From NCBI GenBank assembly GCA_035578175.1, contig JAQMRL010000008.1:6920883-6984882 (forward strand): DNA of 64,000 nucleotides. Direction: 5' to 3'. Positions within the stretch are counted from its first letter, which is position 1. The number at the start of each line of letters is the position of its first letter. The translations under genes and the position numbers were made by a program. Of this stretch, positions 36,050 through 47,174 are shown piece after piece. Under the pieces are notes generated by a model, which worked only from the letters and a program-made list of their open reading frames with translations, ran no database searches and had not been told where the DNA came from. The DNA is from Catonia carolina (taxonomy: Eukaryota > Arthropoda > Insecta > Hemiptera > Achilidae).

Positions 36050-36408
36050 CAGTCCAGCCTCTCTTAGTTTGCTCCTAATGTAAACAAATAATGACGTCAC
36101 TGAGCATGCGCATTATATAAAAATGTGTACACGCTGATTAAAAAGTAACAACAAAATGCTTTCAAAAGTATTTAAATACAAAATACTTTCAAAACTATTT
36201 AAATACAAAATACTTTTAAAAGTATTTTTATAAATGAAATTGTTAGGCCTACATTATATCATGACTGATGTTTTAAGTACTTATAATTTAAATAATAGTT
36301 AACTTAATAGGAATACGACATCCGTAAAGTCGCAGATTCTAGCGTGCACCCTGTAGTAGCTGGCTTTGGTTTGTTGACAGTAGGAGCAAATTAAGAACGG
36401 CTTAACTG
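36050..36408. mobile_element. MITE with TA target, copy 2 of the 17.2-kb family
   Basis: 359 bp, TA on both sides (36048-36049 and 36409-36410). Ends are CAGTCCAGCCTCTCTTAG and, reversed, CAGTTAAGCCGTTCTTAA. It is longer than the 17.2-kb copy because of one extra internal 'tactttcaaaactatttaaa' unit. Confidence 0.88.
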
Positions 36409-36410
36409 TA

Positions 36411-36864
36411 ACTTTAGAGCGAGAATCGGAGGAAATAATAACGGTACATGTTGAAGCTCACAATTATTTAACACACAGTATAACGCACAAAAATGATGTT
36501 GGTATATTTTTAGAAGAGAGAGAGAGAGAGAGAGTGAGTGAGAGAGAGAATTCCGCAATCATAAAGGGTAATAATTGTTCAATTAGTGAACGTCAATTCC
36601 TTGTATAGTAAGCTATAATGCGACCATGTTGATGATGATATTCACCATCACCCTAATGATTTAGAATTGAGTAAAAGCGACTGAATCTAAAATGGGTAGA
36701 GTGAAAATTTATCCTAAAGGGAGAGACATTGTAATTTGTAGAGATACGATTTACTTTATCCCAGTAAACTAACACACTAAATTGTTTGTTTGATCTAACT
36801 ACGAAAACCTATGCATGCAGTGAAACTTCTCATAACGACCTTTTTCTGTTTACGACATATTTTT
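36411..36864. other. Intergenic sequence with (GA)n
   Basis: (GA)n at about 36514-36550. No gene recognised. Confidence 0.45.
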
Positions 36865-38023
36865 ACTTTCTCTTGCCTATATGAGTAGGTATATAGGAAG
36901 GAAAGTATTGTTGCCTATATATGGGAAGGAAAGTATTGTCTTCGTGTCGATTTTTAGAAATCGACTTTTCATCGGATATAAGTTACACGTTTTCCGACCC
37001 ACTGAACCCAAAAAACATGTTTTTAGCGATTGGTCTGTGTGTGTGCGGGAACAGAATATCTCAAGAACGGAATATCGTACGAACTTGAAACTTAAAACTT
37101 AAGTTAGATACCACTAGAGGAGGACCCGACACAAACATTTTCATCAAAATCGGTCAACCGGAAGTACTTAGTAGTTTATCGGTGTAATTTTTAACTTTTT
37201 TTGAGATTTTCTCAAAAACGGTTCCTACGATTTTTTGTGCTGTACAAGATAGAGTAGGCGTCATGTCTGCTCAAAAATTCTTTGGAAGGCTGTTCTCAAG
37301 TAGAAAAAAATGTTTTTTTTTTTAAGATTGCGGCCGTAATATGCATTTTAGTGCAAAAATGTATATAATAAAAATTGTAGACAATTTAAAAATCTATATC
37401 TTTTATTTTACACAATTCTTTGTAGTTTAGCGGTAATAAGAAATATTGTTTTTTTTTCGTGAAAATCCGTAAAAAAATTAATTTTTTTAAGATTTCGGCC
37501 TTAGTAGGCTATGCATTTTACGACAAAAGTGTATAAATATAATGAAATTTGTAGGAAATTTAAAGATCTACAGCTTTTATTTTAAGGGGAGTGTGGATTC
37601 CTATCCTAAGCAATGTTAATGTTTGTACCTTTTTTCTGAGCAACCACTACAGCTAGAGCTACAACTTTTTTTTTGTATGAAAGGCCACTCTTTGGCACAT
37701 AATTGGAATGTGTAGCATGTAATTAATTCTGGTAAGAATTTTGATTTTCATAATTTTTTTAAAAAGAGACCATTTTTTCATCGAAAAATCACCGAAAGAA
37801 ATGTTTTTTTCTCCCACAATTTTCAATATTTTTAAAACGGCACATTCGATCAATAGAACTGGACGATTAACATACTCCATAAAAATTTCAGCTTTGTACC
37901 TTTTGTGGAAGCTGAGAAAAAGGCACATAAAGTTCTAAAAATGACGTTTTGAGATATTCGGGTTTAAAGTTTGAGAAACAAAAACACGAGTGTAAACAAA
38001 GACAGACCACAACAAAAATATGG

Positions 38024-38111
38024 CATGGCATTTTTTCATACGTTACAAAAATTCATTTCATCCTTCACCGTCTGCATTAGCAGCAATTTGCAAAACAGTC
38101 GGACGTTAAAC

Positions 38112-38154
<43 letters not shown>

Positions 38155-38157
38155 AAC
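38024..38157 (+). mobile_element. SINE-A, 5'-truncated, long poly(A)
   Basis: Only the SINE body ('catttcatccttcaccgtc', 'acagtcggacgttaaacc') and about 36 A residues. The tRNA-like head is missing. The lysine-run frame across it is the translated tail. Confidence 0.85.
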
Positions 38158-38224
38158 AAAAATAGTGCACGTTATAAAATTTTAGGTTATACTGCCAACC
38201 TATGAATAAATAAAAGAGAGACGG

Positions 38225-38475
38225 CAGTGTGAAATAATCAAAGAAAAATGAACTAAAAATAAAAAAATAAAAAAAATTACAAAAAAAATCACAGACATTA
38301 CAGTTAAAAATAAAAGCGTGGCGCATTAATATATATAATATTTATTGTAAAATATTCGTTGTAAAATATTATATATATTAATGCGCCACGCTTTTATTTT
38401 TAACTGTAATGTCTGTGATTTTTTTTTGTAAATTTTTTTCTTTTTTTCTTTTTAGTTCATTTTTCTTTGATTAAT
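38225..38475. repeat. Long hairpin, arms about 110-120 bp
   Basis: Arms pair around a centre near 38352. The inner 54 bp ('cacagacattacagttaaaa' outward to 'gcgtggcgcattaat') are perfectly complementary, and the outer part (T/A-rich, 'aatcaaagaaaaatgaact') is nearly so. Confidence 0.85.
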
Positions 38476-38760
38476 TGTTAAATAATAGCGTTTCTTAAAA
38501 AATTTTTTTATTTTAAATTTTTTTTTGATATTTTTGTAATTTTTTTGTAAATTTTTTTATTTTTAGTTCATTTTTTTGATTAATTGTTAAATAATAGCGT
38601 TTCTTAAAAAAATTTTTTTTTAAATTTTTTTTTTGATTTTTTTGTAAATTTTTTTCTTTTTTTCTTTTTAGTTAATTGTTTTAAGTAATTGTTAAATAAA
38701 AGCGTTTTTTAAAATTTTTTTTTAAATTTTTTTTTAAATTTTAAAATTTTTTTTTACAAA
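38460..38760 (+). repeat. AT-rich tandem duplications
   Basis: Three imperfect repeats of about 110-120 bp each contain 'ttaattgttaaataatagcg' followed by a T-rich run, derived from the right arm of the adjacent hairpin. Confidence 0.7.
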
Positions 38761-39477
38761 CACCTCCACAGCGTATTGTCATCGAAGATAAACAAGTGTG
38801 CAAAGTTTGATTCATATTGATACGGTAGAAGTATTAAAATTTTAAGTTGCAAGATTTGATGCTTCCAAGAGTAAGTTAAATAAAAGCGTTTAAAAATAGT
38901 ATAATAAATCACAGTAAAATATTAATCGAAAGCGAAAATTATTTTGTAAAATTTCGTGACAGAAGATGGCAAAATCAGCTTAAACATACAATCACAAAAA
39001 AAATTAATAAAATATTTCTAGTTGGCATAGCAACATGATTCTAACGCCGTTTTAAAGCGTACATTTCAAACTATATTTTTTATGAACAAACGAAAAGTCT
39101 ATAATTTTTTTTATTTTTTCATTCCAAACTCCCTTTAAGCATTTTTCTCTACAGACCTAGTTTAGCGTGAAAGAGTGATTTTCCGTATTATTAAGCCAAA
39201 CAACGGTTGGTTTTAATTTTTCATCATTCACTCATGATTAAAATTAGGTTATGTTTTTTGAGGTATATTTTTCTGTTGTTTATTTCTAATGTGTTATGTT
39301 ATATTGTTATATTTGCATTGGCAAGAGAAACTCGTGTGTGTTTGACACGAGATTTTTAAAAGACCGATTTCATTTCTTTCAACTTCTTTAACGAAAATTC
39401 ATCTTCCTGGTCAACAACTTTCGCATTTCGGTTATTTTATAACAATTTATATAAGTTATTTAAAAGGATAGAAGAGG

Positions 39478-39532
39478 TCCCGGTTCAAATGCTAGTAAAG
39501 GCAGTTACTTGTATATGGATTCGAATACAACT
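39478..39532 (+). mobile_element. SINE-B fragment
   Basis: 'ccggttcaaatgctagtaaa' then 'gcagttacttgtatatgg' is the B-box region of SINE-B. Both ends are missing. Confidence 0.6.
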
Positions 39533-39696
39533 GTCGGATTCAAAATTATTTAGACTTGAGTTTAAAGTTGAATATCTCAAAATTGGTCAAACGTATTTTA
39601 ATGAATGACACGTCAAAATTACCGCCGATCAATTTTACGTTATGTGGTTTTGATTTAAAATTTTTAACTGGGTAAAAAAACTGACATATTAGCGTT

Positions 39697-40093
39697 GTTG
39701 TTGATTAGGTCATCAGCCAAAAGGCTGGTTTGAATTTCTAAAGGTTTTACTAACTAAAAAAGAGGAGTGAGGTGGTTTACCACGGCCTTCCTCAATGAGT
39801 GGAAAGTACGCTTATCAGGATGCCAGGCCCTCCGAAAAGCACCCACTTTCCACTCTGTAAATGACACCTTTACTTCATTCACCACAGGGTCTGGCTGTAT
39901 AATGAAATTCATTACTTTCAGAGGAGATAACTCTGAATAGTGTCTTTTTACACCTATACCTCTTTTGTTCTTAAATGATTCAGTCATTTAATTGGCTGAC
40001 CATGTGATAAGAAACAGAACTATTTATTTTAGCCCTGCAACGAACAGATTGAGTGTAAATAATCTGAGACTCTACCTGTCTGTTACGGGCAGG
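39697..40093 (-). mobile_element. R400 retroposon, full length
   Basis: 397 bp, reverse, flanked by the 10-bp duplication 'tattagcgtt' (39687-39696 and 40094-40103). The AAC-type tail (here 'gttgttgatt') and the hairpin 'cagccaaaaggctgg' are at the left end. Confidence 0.9.
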
Positions 40094-40306
40094 TATTAGC
40101 GTTATAAACGAAAAAGTGCCTAGTACATGTGAGACTCCATGTGGGGGTCTCTTTTCGGAAGACCCCAGTTTGCCAGTGCTATAAACATGCGAACGGGTGC
40201 TCCGATCGTTACCAAGTTTTGGGACAACATAGTCTACATCTTTCAATAAAGACCCAACATTTTAATTTTGTAACCCATTCAGTTTTTTACTTATTAAACT
40301 TTTTAA

Positions 40307-41066
40307 GGGGAGCAGACTGATTTTAATAAAAAAATATTGATTTTTCAATTGTACCATATATTGATAGATCGTTTTCCCCTATTTAAATTGATATATAACA
40401 CGACATTTGTTGCTTTTTCTATTGAGATAAATTATGTTTTTACGTTGATGGGGTAGGCTACATAGTGTTTATTTCGATATTTTTTCACGTTTTTCATTCT
40501 CGTAAATTGAGATTAATATAATCATGTTACTGCTCTAACATTACGGAGATCGCGTTTACATAAAAACGATAATTTCTAGAACGCGTAGGAATCAACCGTA
40601 GAGGAAATATTGGTGTGTTTCTGTTTGGAAGTTAATTCCAATTGGCAATAGGTGTTTCTGTTACGGTATTATGGTTTTACTATATCCGCATTTTCCGCAT
40701 ATTGTATTTTTTGACTTTAGGTACACTTATTTCAGGAACCATCCCACCTAGGTGTGTGAAATTTCACACACTACATTTTAGTACTAAGGTGTGTATTTAC
40801 TTCAGAGGTATTTCAAAAATTTTGGAGTTTTTATTTTTTGGGTGTGTTTTTCATAAAAATATTTGGGCACATTTGAACATTTTTTAGAGAACAAAAATCA
40901 TTTTTAGATTGGATGAAGATAAATGAAAAAGCTCTAGTACAAATTTGTAAAAAGGTACTGTAGATAGGTGTGCCAAAGCTCAGCTTTGTAGCTTTAACGG
41001 TTTCTACAAAATATCTACCTAAGTTAGTATTGCAGGTATAGGGATAATGAAAATGGTCTGCTCCCC
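40307..41066. mobile_element. TTAA-target MITE (family 4)
   Basis: 760 bp between TTAA 40303-40306 and TTAA 41067-41070. Ends are GGGGAGCAGACTGA and, reversed, GGGGAGCAGACCAT. The G-rich ends resemble family 3. It is non-coding: the frame 40642-40887 has no domain. Confidence 0.87.
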
Positions 41067-41142
41067 TTAAAGAGGCTTGTTATTTCGGTATCTAGGTGAC
41101 GTATGTAATTGAGCTATTTTATATGGTTGGATTTGCTCGAAT

Positions 41143-41682
41143 TTTAAAAATCGAGCAATTTTAAATATCTTGGTTGTGACATAACATACGACCAGGATAA
41201 AGATGTCCAGCAAAAAATAACAAAGTTCAGCTCGGTATGTGGGGCAATAAGTAGGTCCCTGAAGAACAAAGTTAGGAAGGATACGCTGATGAAATTTTAT
41301 AGAGTTATGGCGATACCTACCTTAGCTTATGGAAGTGAAGCATGGGTGCTGTCTAAGAAACATGAATCCAAGATTCAAGCAGCAGAGATGAAATTTCTTA
41401 GACATTTAAAGGGATGCACCAGAGAAGATCGCTTCAGGAACGAAGTAATAAGGGAGGAATGTGGAACACAACCGCTAGCTGACATAATCAAGCAATACAA
41501 AGGAAATGGTCAGAACATCTTTTCAGAATGCCGCAAGACCGCCTTCCTTTGAACGCATGGCATCATATAACAAGGGGTAGAAGAGGTATTGGAAGACCGA
41601 GGAGGAGATGGACGCCGGAACAGGCTTAGCTCACAGCTAAAATAGCCTAATCCATGACGACGACGACGACGACGACGACGAC
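41143..41682 (+). pseudogene. LINE 3' end with (GAC)n tail
   Basis: 540 bp with the 14-bp duplication 'ggatttgctcgaat' (41129-41142 and 41683-41696) and a (GAC)n tail (about 41655-41682). It encodes KYLGCDITYDQDKD, RVMAIPTLAYGSEAWVLSKK and EMKFLRHLKGCTREDRFRNE. A frameshift near 41510 moves the terminal block GRRGIGRPRRRWTPEQA into another frame. It matches the C-terminal thumb and tail of a non-LTR retrotransposon. Catalytic RT motifs are missing. Confidence 0.9.
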
Positions 41683-41714
41683 GGATTTGCTCGAATCCCA
41701 TATTATGATGTGAC

Positions 41715-41905
41715 AAGTTTAGTAGTCGGTGGTTACCAGTGTTCTTTTTGATGGTTGAGGTTAAAATAATTATGGGCCTTTCTCAGAATATGTACAAGAA
41801 TACACCTCATTTGTACGTCATTAACATAATCCTCATCTCATTGGGACATGGGGTTTGCTAATTGTTCTTAGATTGAACTGATTGCAACGTACACTCATTA
41901 GGGAT
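41715..41905 (+). mobile_element. SINE-B, 5'-truncated
   Basis: 'gtggttaccagtgttctttt' to 'gtacactcattagggataa' equals the SINE-B 3' two thirds. It directly follows the LINE target duplication. Confidence 0.75.
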
Positions 41906-41968
41906 AAAACAAACGGATAAGGGTGGTTTTTGGTCGAGTTCTGTCTCAACTTTCACTGGATTGATTCC

Positions 41969-42785
41969 TCTTCTTCTTAAAGTTGCATCTCCTATCGGAG
42001 GTTGGATATCATAATGGCTATGGTCACTTGCAATGAACTACAGTTGAACCATTCTCTAAGATTCCTCAGCCAGGAGATGCGTCTTCTTCCTACGCCTCTT
42101 CTTCCTCGGATCCTTCCCTGCATAATAATTCTCAGCAACTCATATTTTTCTCCTCTGGTTATGTGATCCAAATATTCTAGTTTTCTTGTTTTTATACTCT
42201 TCATAACTTCCAACTCCTTATTTAAACGCCGTAACACCTCAACATTGGTAACCTTTTGGACCCACTGAATTTTCAACATTCTCCTGTAACACAACATTTC
42301 GAACGCTTCTATCTTCTTTATGTGTTGTTTCTTCAATGTCCAAGCTTCCATTCCATATAGTACGATAAAAAAAACGTAACATCTTAGAGCCCTCAATCTG
42401 AGAGGCATGTGAAGGTCTTTGTTTGTTAGCATTGTCTTCAATTTTATGAATGCTTGCCTTGCAGTTTCAATTCTTACTTTAATTTCTTTGCTTTGGTCAT
42501 TCTTGTCATCAACCCAGGTTCCCAGATATTTGTATGCCTCTACTTTTTCTATTTGGGTTTGCTCTATTGTTAATGTTTCATTTCCATGTTCTGCTCTCGA
42601 GACAATCATAAATTTAGTTTTTTTCTCATTTATTCTAAGTCCATATCCAATGCAATGATCGTTAATTCTATTCACCAACTCTTGCAGCGATTCCAGGGTG
42701 TCTGCCATCACAACGGTGTCATCAGCGAATCTTATGTTATTTACTATCCTTCCACCCACAGAGATTCCATCACTCAGTTCTGACC
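41969..42785 (-). pseudogene. RTE-like LINE, second subfamily, 5'-truncated
   Basis: Reverse insertion with the 11-bp duplication 'ggattgattcc' (41958-41968 and 42786-42796) and a (GAA)n-type tail at 41969-41982. One open frame of about 265 codons begins in the flank of the FADD box (NNIRFADDTVVMAD) and goes on through KYLGTWVDDKND, LYGMEAWTLKK, FEMLCYRRMLKIQW and GRRGVGRRRISWLRN. The FEMxCYRRMLKIxW block ties it to the same RTE-like group as the 14.9 and 47.2 kb copies, but it is clearly another subfamily. Motifs A and B were lost by 5' truncation, so it cannot be functional although the frame is open. Confidence 0.92.
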
Positions 42786-42810
42786 GGATTGATTCCGGTC
42801 AACTATTTTT

Positions 42811-43076
42811 ACTTTCTCTTTCTCATGCCTATATGAATATATCTAGAAAGGAAAGTATTGTTTTCATGTCGATTTTAAGAAATCAAGTTTTCACCGGATC
42901 TACACGTTTTCAGACCCCTTGAACCCAAAAAACATGTTTTAGCGATTGGTCTTTGTGTGTGTGTGTGTGCGTGCTCGTGCGCGCGCGCGTTAGCGTTCAT
43001 GTGTGAACAAAATATGAAAATATTACTGTCGGACCCGACATGAACATTTTCATCGAAATCTGTCAATTCGTACGTT
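42811..43076 (+). mobile_element. HX element copy 19, 5' part only
   Basis: Starts 'actttctctttctcatgcc', has a GT/GC tract at about 42954-42986, and ends abruptly after 'cgaaatctgtcaattcg'. Confidence 0.8.
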
Positions 43077-43357
43077 CAGAGCTCATCAGCCCTGACAAAA
43101 TAGTACATTACATTTTACACCTCTACCTCTTTTATTCTTAAATACGAGGTACGTTCGTAAAGTAAGTTCCGTTTTGAAATAGAAAAAGAACAAGTACAGA
43201 TAAATCAATGAAATTTATTTCATAAAAATCTACAACTCTTAAACTATTTTTCGACATAACTCCTGTGTTTTTCCAGGCATTTGTCATAGCGTGGTACAAG
43301 CTTTTGTATACCCTCTTCATAGAATACTGCCGCCTGCGTAGTCGCCTGTATGAGTTA

Positions 43358-43849
43358 AACCAAAACAAATCTTGACAACTCGAGAAGTCATGTGTTCAGT
43401 ATTTTGGGACAGAAAAGGAATTTTACTGATTGATTTTTTTGCCTCGAGGTCAAACAATCAATAAAGAAGTTTACTGCGAGACTCTCAAGAAACTACGCCG
43501 CGCAATACAGAACAAGCGCCGAGGAATGCTCACGAAAGGCGTCGTTTTCATTCAAGACAATGCCTGACCACACACTGCGAATGAAACAAAAATACTCCTT
43601 CAGGACTTTGGCTGGGACTTGTTCAACCATCCTCCGTATAGCTCTGACTTCGCTCCTAGCGACTTTCATTTGTTTCTGCATCTGTCTTTCCTTGGCGGTC
43701 AGCAGTTAAACAGTGATGAAGAGCTGAAAGAACAAGTTACCTCTTGGTTGACTACACAGGCGGCAGCATTCTATAAAGAGGGTATACAAAAGCTTGTACC
43801 ACGCTATGACAAATGGCTGGAAAATCACGGGAGTTATGTCGAAAAATAG
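43358..43849 (+). pseudogene. Mariner transposase, C-terminal part
   Basis: Reads TREVMCSVFWDRKGILLIDF, a frameshift in the next 15 bp, INKEVYCETLKKLRRAIQNK, FIQDNA-stop-PHTAN, then FNHPPYSSDFAPSDFHLFLH to a natural end NHGSYVEK at 43849. The second catalytic Asp (QDNA) and the third Asp (APSDFHLF) of the mariner DD34D triad are visible. The first (TGDE region) lay in the deleted 5' half. The TGA in QDNA-PH is most likely a CGA-to-TGA change. From family knowledge this is the SETMAR/Mos-type mariner transposase. Dead. Confidence 0.92.
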
Positions 43850-43910
43850 TTTAAGAATTGTAAATTTTTATGAAATAAATTTCATTGTTGTATCTGTACT
43901 TGTTCTTTTT

Positions 43911-44856
43911 ACTTTCTCTTGCCTATATGAATATATAGGAAGGAAAGTATTGTTTTCATGTCGATTTTTCGACATCGAGTTTTCACCGGATCTATACGTT
44001 TTCAGACCCCCTGAACCCAAAAAACATGTTTTTAGCGATTGGTCTGTGTGTGTGTGTGTGTGTCTGTGTGTGAACAGAATATCTCAAGAACGGAACATCG
44101 TACGAACTTGAAACTTGAAACTTAAGTTACATACCTTTACCGGACGCGACACGAACATTTTCATCAAAATCGGTCAACCGGAAGTAGTAGTTTATTCGTA
44201 TAATTTTTCAGTTTTTTGCGATTTTCTCAAAAACTGGTCCTACGATTTTTTTAAAAATCGCCTATTTTACTCAATTTTTTATTCTCTACAAGATAGGGTA
44301 GGCGCCATGTTTGCTGAAATTCTCGGTGAGGCTGTTTTTACGTAAAAACGTTGTTTTTTTAAGATTACGGCTTTAATATAAATTTTAGCGCAAAAACTTA
44401 TATAATAAAAGTTGTAGAGAATTTAAAAACCTACAACTTCTGTTTCAAACATTTTTTTGTATAACGCTTAGTTTAGCGGTAATTTGCGATTTTCTGTTTT
44501 TTTTCTCACGAAAACGTGAGAAAAATCGATTTTTTTAACATTTCGGCCTTAGTATGCATTTTACGACAAAAGTGTATATAATTAAATTTATAGAAAATTA
44601 AAAGATCTACAACTTTTATTTAAAGCATTTTTCTCTACAGAGCCTAGTTTAGAGAGAAAGAGTGATTTTCCGTATTTCTAAGCCAAACTGAGGTTGATTT
44701 TCATTTTGCGTCCTTCACTCATGATTAAAATTAGGTTATGTTTGTTGAGGTTAGTTTTTTGTTTATTTCTTATGTTTTATTACTAATGTTAGGTTTATTG
44801 TTAATTATTTGCACTGGCAAGAGAAAGTTGTGTGAGTGTTTCACACCAGATGTTTT
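43911..44856 (+). mobile_element. HX element copy 20, inserted in mariner
   Basis: Full-length. The undisturbed target is preserved in the left inverted arm of the same mariner (minus strand 'gttctttttctatttcaaaa'), so the insertion point and the lack of a real target duplication can be read directly. It has a short (GT)n tract (44043-44070). Confidence 0.95.
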
Positions 44857-45000
44857 TATTTCAAAACGGAACTTACTTTACGAACGTACCTCGTAGTTCA
44901 GTTGTATAATTGGCTGATAACGTGTTAAGAAACTGAACTATTATTTGTAGTCCTGTAACTAGCAGATCGAGTGAAAATAAATTAACATCTTCACGTGGCC

Positions 45001-45399
45001 GTGGTGGGTCTTAGAAAGGATAATAGTAACTTACTATTGGGAAAATGGGGATGGGTTGATAATTCATGAGCCAAAATGTTTACCTGAATGTACTCTACGA
45101 AAAAGATAATAACACATTTTTATAAAAATATTCCTTTCAGGAATATTATTAGAAGTGTATTTCGAAATGACAAGATTTTTGTAAAAATGAACTTCATAAT
45201 TGTGATTCTCATTGTCGACGTTAAAAGAAACTTAACGGTATCGCGGTTTTTGTGTTATTCTGTTCCGCATTTAGACTTAACTTAAATTTTTCAATTGTTT
45301 TTAAAGAAAAAATGGCTGAATAACTATAATTCTACCCGCGCGCTGCGTGTATGTAGATAAAGACTAATTTAAGCAACCCGTTTTAGGAGTGTTAAGGCA
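45001..45399. other. Intergenic sequence
   Basis: No recognised repeat. The frame 45088-45285 has no domain. Confidence 0.4.
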
Positions 45400-45742
45400 A
45401 AATCGTGTATAATCCAGTTAGATTATACACGATTTTGCAGAAAAAAATATTTGTAGGTGTTTTAGTTTTCTACAAACTTGTAGAAAATTAAAACACCTAC
45501 AAATATTTTTTTCTTTCTATAGCACGTAGTTTAAGGTCAATTAGTAATTTTCCGGGTTTTTAAAACAATATAATTATAGAAAATATAATTTAGTTATAGA
45601 AAATGAAAACATCTAGGCTAGAACTAATATTTCATGCGATTTTGAGTTTATTAAGCGTCTCGTGATTAAAATTACGTTAAATTTTTCGTTATTTATAATT
45701 TGGGAAGAGACAATCGTGTGTTTGTTTCACACCAGTTTTATC
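45400..45742 (+). mobile_element. Degenerate HX 3' part with two hairpins
   Basis: It ends in a decayed HX terminus ('gggaagagacaatcgtgtg', 'cacaccagtttt'). At 45400-45436 'aatcgtgtataatc' and its complement flank a 6-nt loop. At about 45441-45512 'aaatatttgtaggtgtttta' and its complement form a second hairpin. The hairpins look like local inverted duplications of HX sequence. Confidence 0.65.
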
Positions 45743-45781
45743 GAAGTGTAAGATAAATTGATAATGATGTACAGAAAACCA

Positions 45782-46601
45782 AAAAAATCTGGTGTGAAAC
45801 ACTCACACAACTTTCTCTTGCCAATGCAAATAATTTACAATATAATTTAACATTAGTAATAAAATATTAGAAATAAACAAAAAACTAACCTCAATAAACA
45901 TAACCTTATTTTAATCATGAGTGAAACACTCAAAATGAAAATCAACCTCAGTCTGGCTTAAAAATACGGAAAATCACTATTTCACGCTAAACTAGGCTCT
46001 GTAGAGAAAAATACGTTAAATAAAAGTTGTAGATCTTTAAATTTCCTATAAATTTGGTTATATACACTTTTGTCGTAAAATGCATACTAAGGCCAAAATC
46101 TTAAAAAAATCAATTTTTCACACGTTTTCGTGAGAAAAAAATCAGAAAATCGCTAATTACTGCTAAACTAAGCGTCATACAAAAAAATGTTTGAAACAGA
46201 AGTTGTAGGTTTTTAAATTCTCTACAACTTTTATTATATAAGTTTTTGCGCTAAAATTTATATTAAAGCCGTAATCTTAAAAAAACAACGTTTTTACGTG
46301 AAAACAGCCTCACCGAGAAGTTCAGCAAACATGGCGCCTACCCTATCTTGTAGAGAATAAAAAATTGAGTAAAATAGGCGATTTTAAAAAAAATCGTAGG
46401 GCCAGTTTTTGAGAAAATCGCAAAAAAGTGAAAAATTATACGAATAAACTACTACTTCCGGTTGACCGATTTTGATGAAAATGTTCGTGTCGCGTCCAGT
46501 AGTGGTATGTAACTTAAGTTTCAAGTTTCAAGTTCGTATGATGTTCCGTTCTTGAGGTATTCTGTTCACACACACACACACACACACAGACACACACACA
46601 G

Positions 46602-46633
<32 letters not shown>

Positions 46634-46764
46634 CAATCGCTAAAAACATGTTTTTTGGGTTCAGGGGGTCTGAAAACTTATAGATCCGGTGAAAACTCGA
46701 TTTCGAAAAATCGACATGAAAACAATACTTTCCTTCCTATATATTCATATAGGCAAGAGAAAGT
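45782..46764 (-). mobile_element. HX element copy 21, full length
   Basis: Reverse copy with intact ends. The CA tract is interrupted by three CAGA variants (46567-46630). Confidence 0.93.
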
Positions 46765-46832
46765 AAAAATAAGTCTGATTTCTGATTAGAAAATGTGTAA
46801 AAATTCCAAAAGTCAAACATATCGTACCATTT

Positions 46833-46880
46833 TTACTTTCTCTTGCCCTATGTAAATATATAGGGAAGGAAAATTTTATT
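46833..46880 (+). mobile_element. HX fragment, 5' tip only
   Basis: 'actttctcttgccctatg' through 'atatagggaagg'. The sequence then leaves HX. Confidence 0.7.
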
Positions 46881-46984
46881 TAAAATTCAAAATGTGGACT
46901 TTCTACGTTGTAGAAATAATAGTTGTTAAAAACTATTTAATTATTAAAAAAAATCCTTTTCGTTTGATGACGCGTCTCATGGGT

Positions 46985-47075
46985 GGTAATAATTTTTTTT
47001 TTTTTTTTTAACGTCGCATAGAATATATTTTTATATATTTATATATAATTATAATATAAATATATAAAATATATA

Positions 47076-47115
<40 letters not shown>

Positions 47116-47174
47116 AAAATTTTTTATATATAAAATTATAAATATATATAATATATAATTATATTTTTTATATA
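46985..47174. repeat. AT-rich low-complexity tract
   Basis: T-run, then mostly (AT)n/(TA)n, including 'atatatatatatatatatat' at about 47083-47110. It abuts the truncated 5' end of the RTE element. Confidence 0.9.

Larger units (their letters stand above)
37586..39134. mobile_element. TTAA-target element (family 3) inside HX copy 18
   Basis: About 1.55 kb between TTAA sites 37582-37585 and 39135-39138. Ends are GGGGAGTGTGGATTCC and, reversed, AGGGAGTTTGGAATGA. HX copies elsewhere read 'tttatttaaagcattttt' at this point, which is the empty site. No transposase. It holds a SINE-A piece and a long AT-rich hairpin. Confidence 0.85.
36865..39357 (+). mobile_element. HX element copy 18, split by a TTAA element
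   Basis: The 5' part 36865-37585 and 3' part 39135-39357. The 5' terminus carries a small local duplication ('ggaaggaaagtattg' twice, 36895-36940). The 3' hairpin is mutated. Confidence 0.88.
43145..44893 (+). mobile_element. Mariner element, rearranged, carrying HX copy 20
   Basis: Ends CGAGGTACGTTCGTAAAG and its complement, flanked by TA (43143-43144 and 44894-44895). The left about 205 bp (43145-43349) are not a normal 5' end. They are an inverted copy of the element's own 3' end, including the last 30 or so codons. So both termini derive from the 3' side. HX copy 20 sits in the right 3' untranslated part. Confidence 0.9.
43083..45000 (-). mobile_element. R400 retroposon split by mariner
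   Basis: 43083-43144 and 44896-45000 are parts of one reverse R400. The junction 'ttcttaaa-TA' / 'TA-gttcagt' shows a TA duplication around the mariner element. Its middle section is also deleted (43095-43110). Confidence 0.78.

Noticed and set aside
37971..38326. Open frames of poly-Lys and poly-Phe
   Set aside because: Translation of the SINE poly(A) run.
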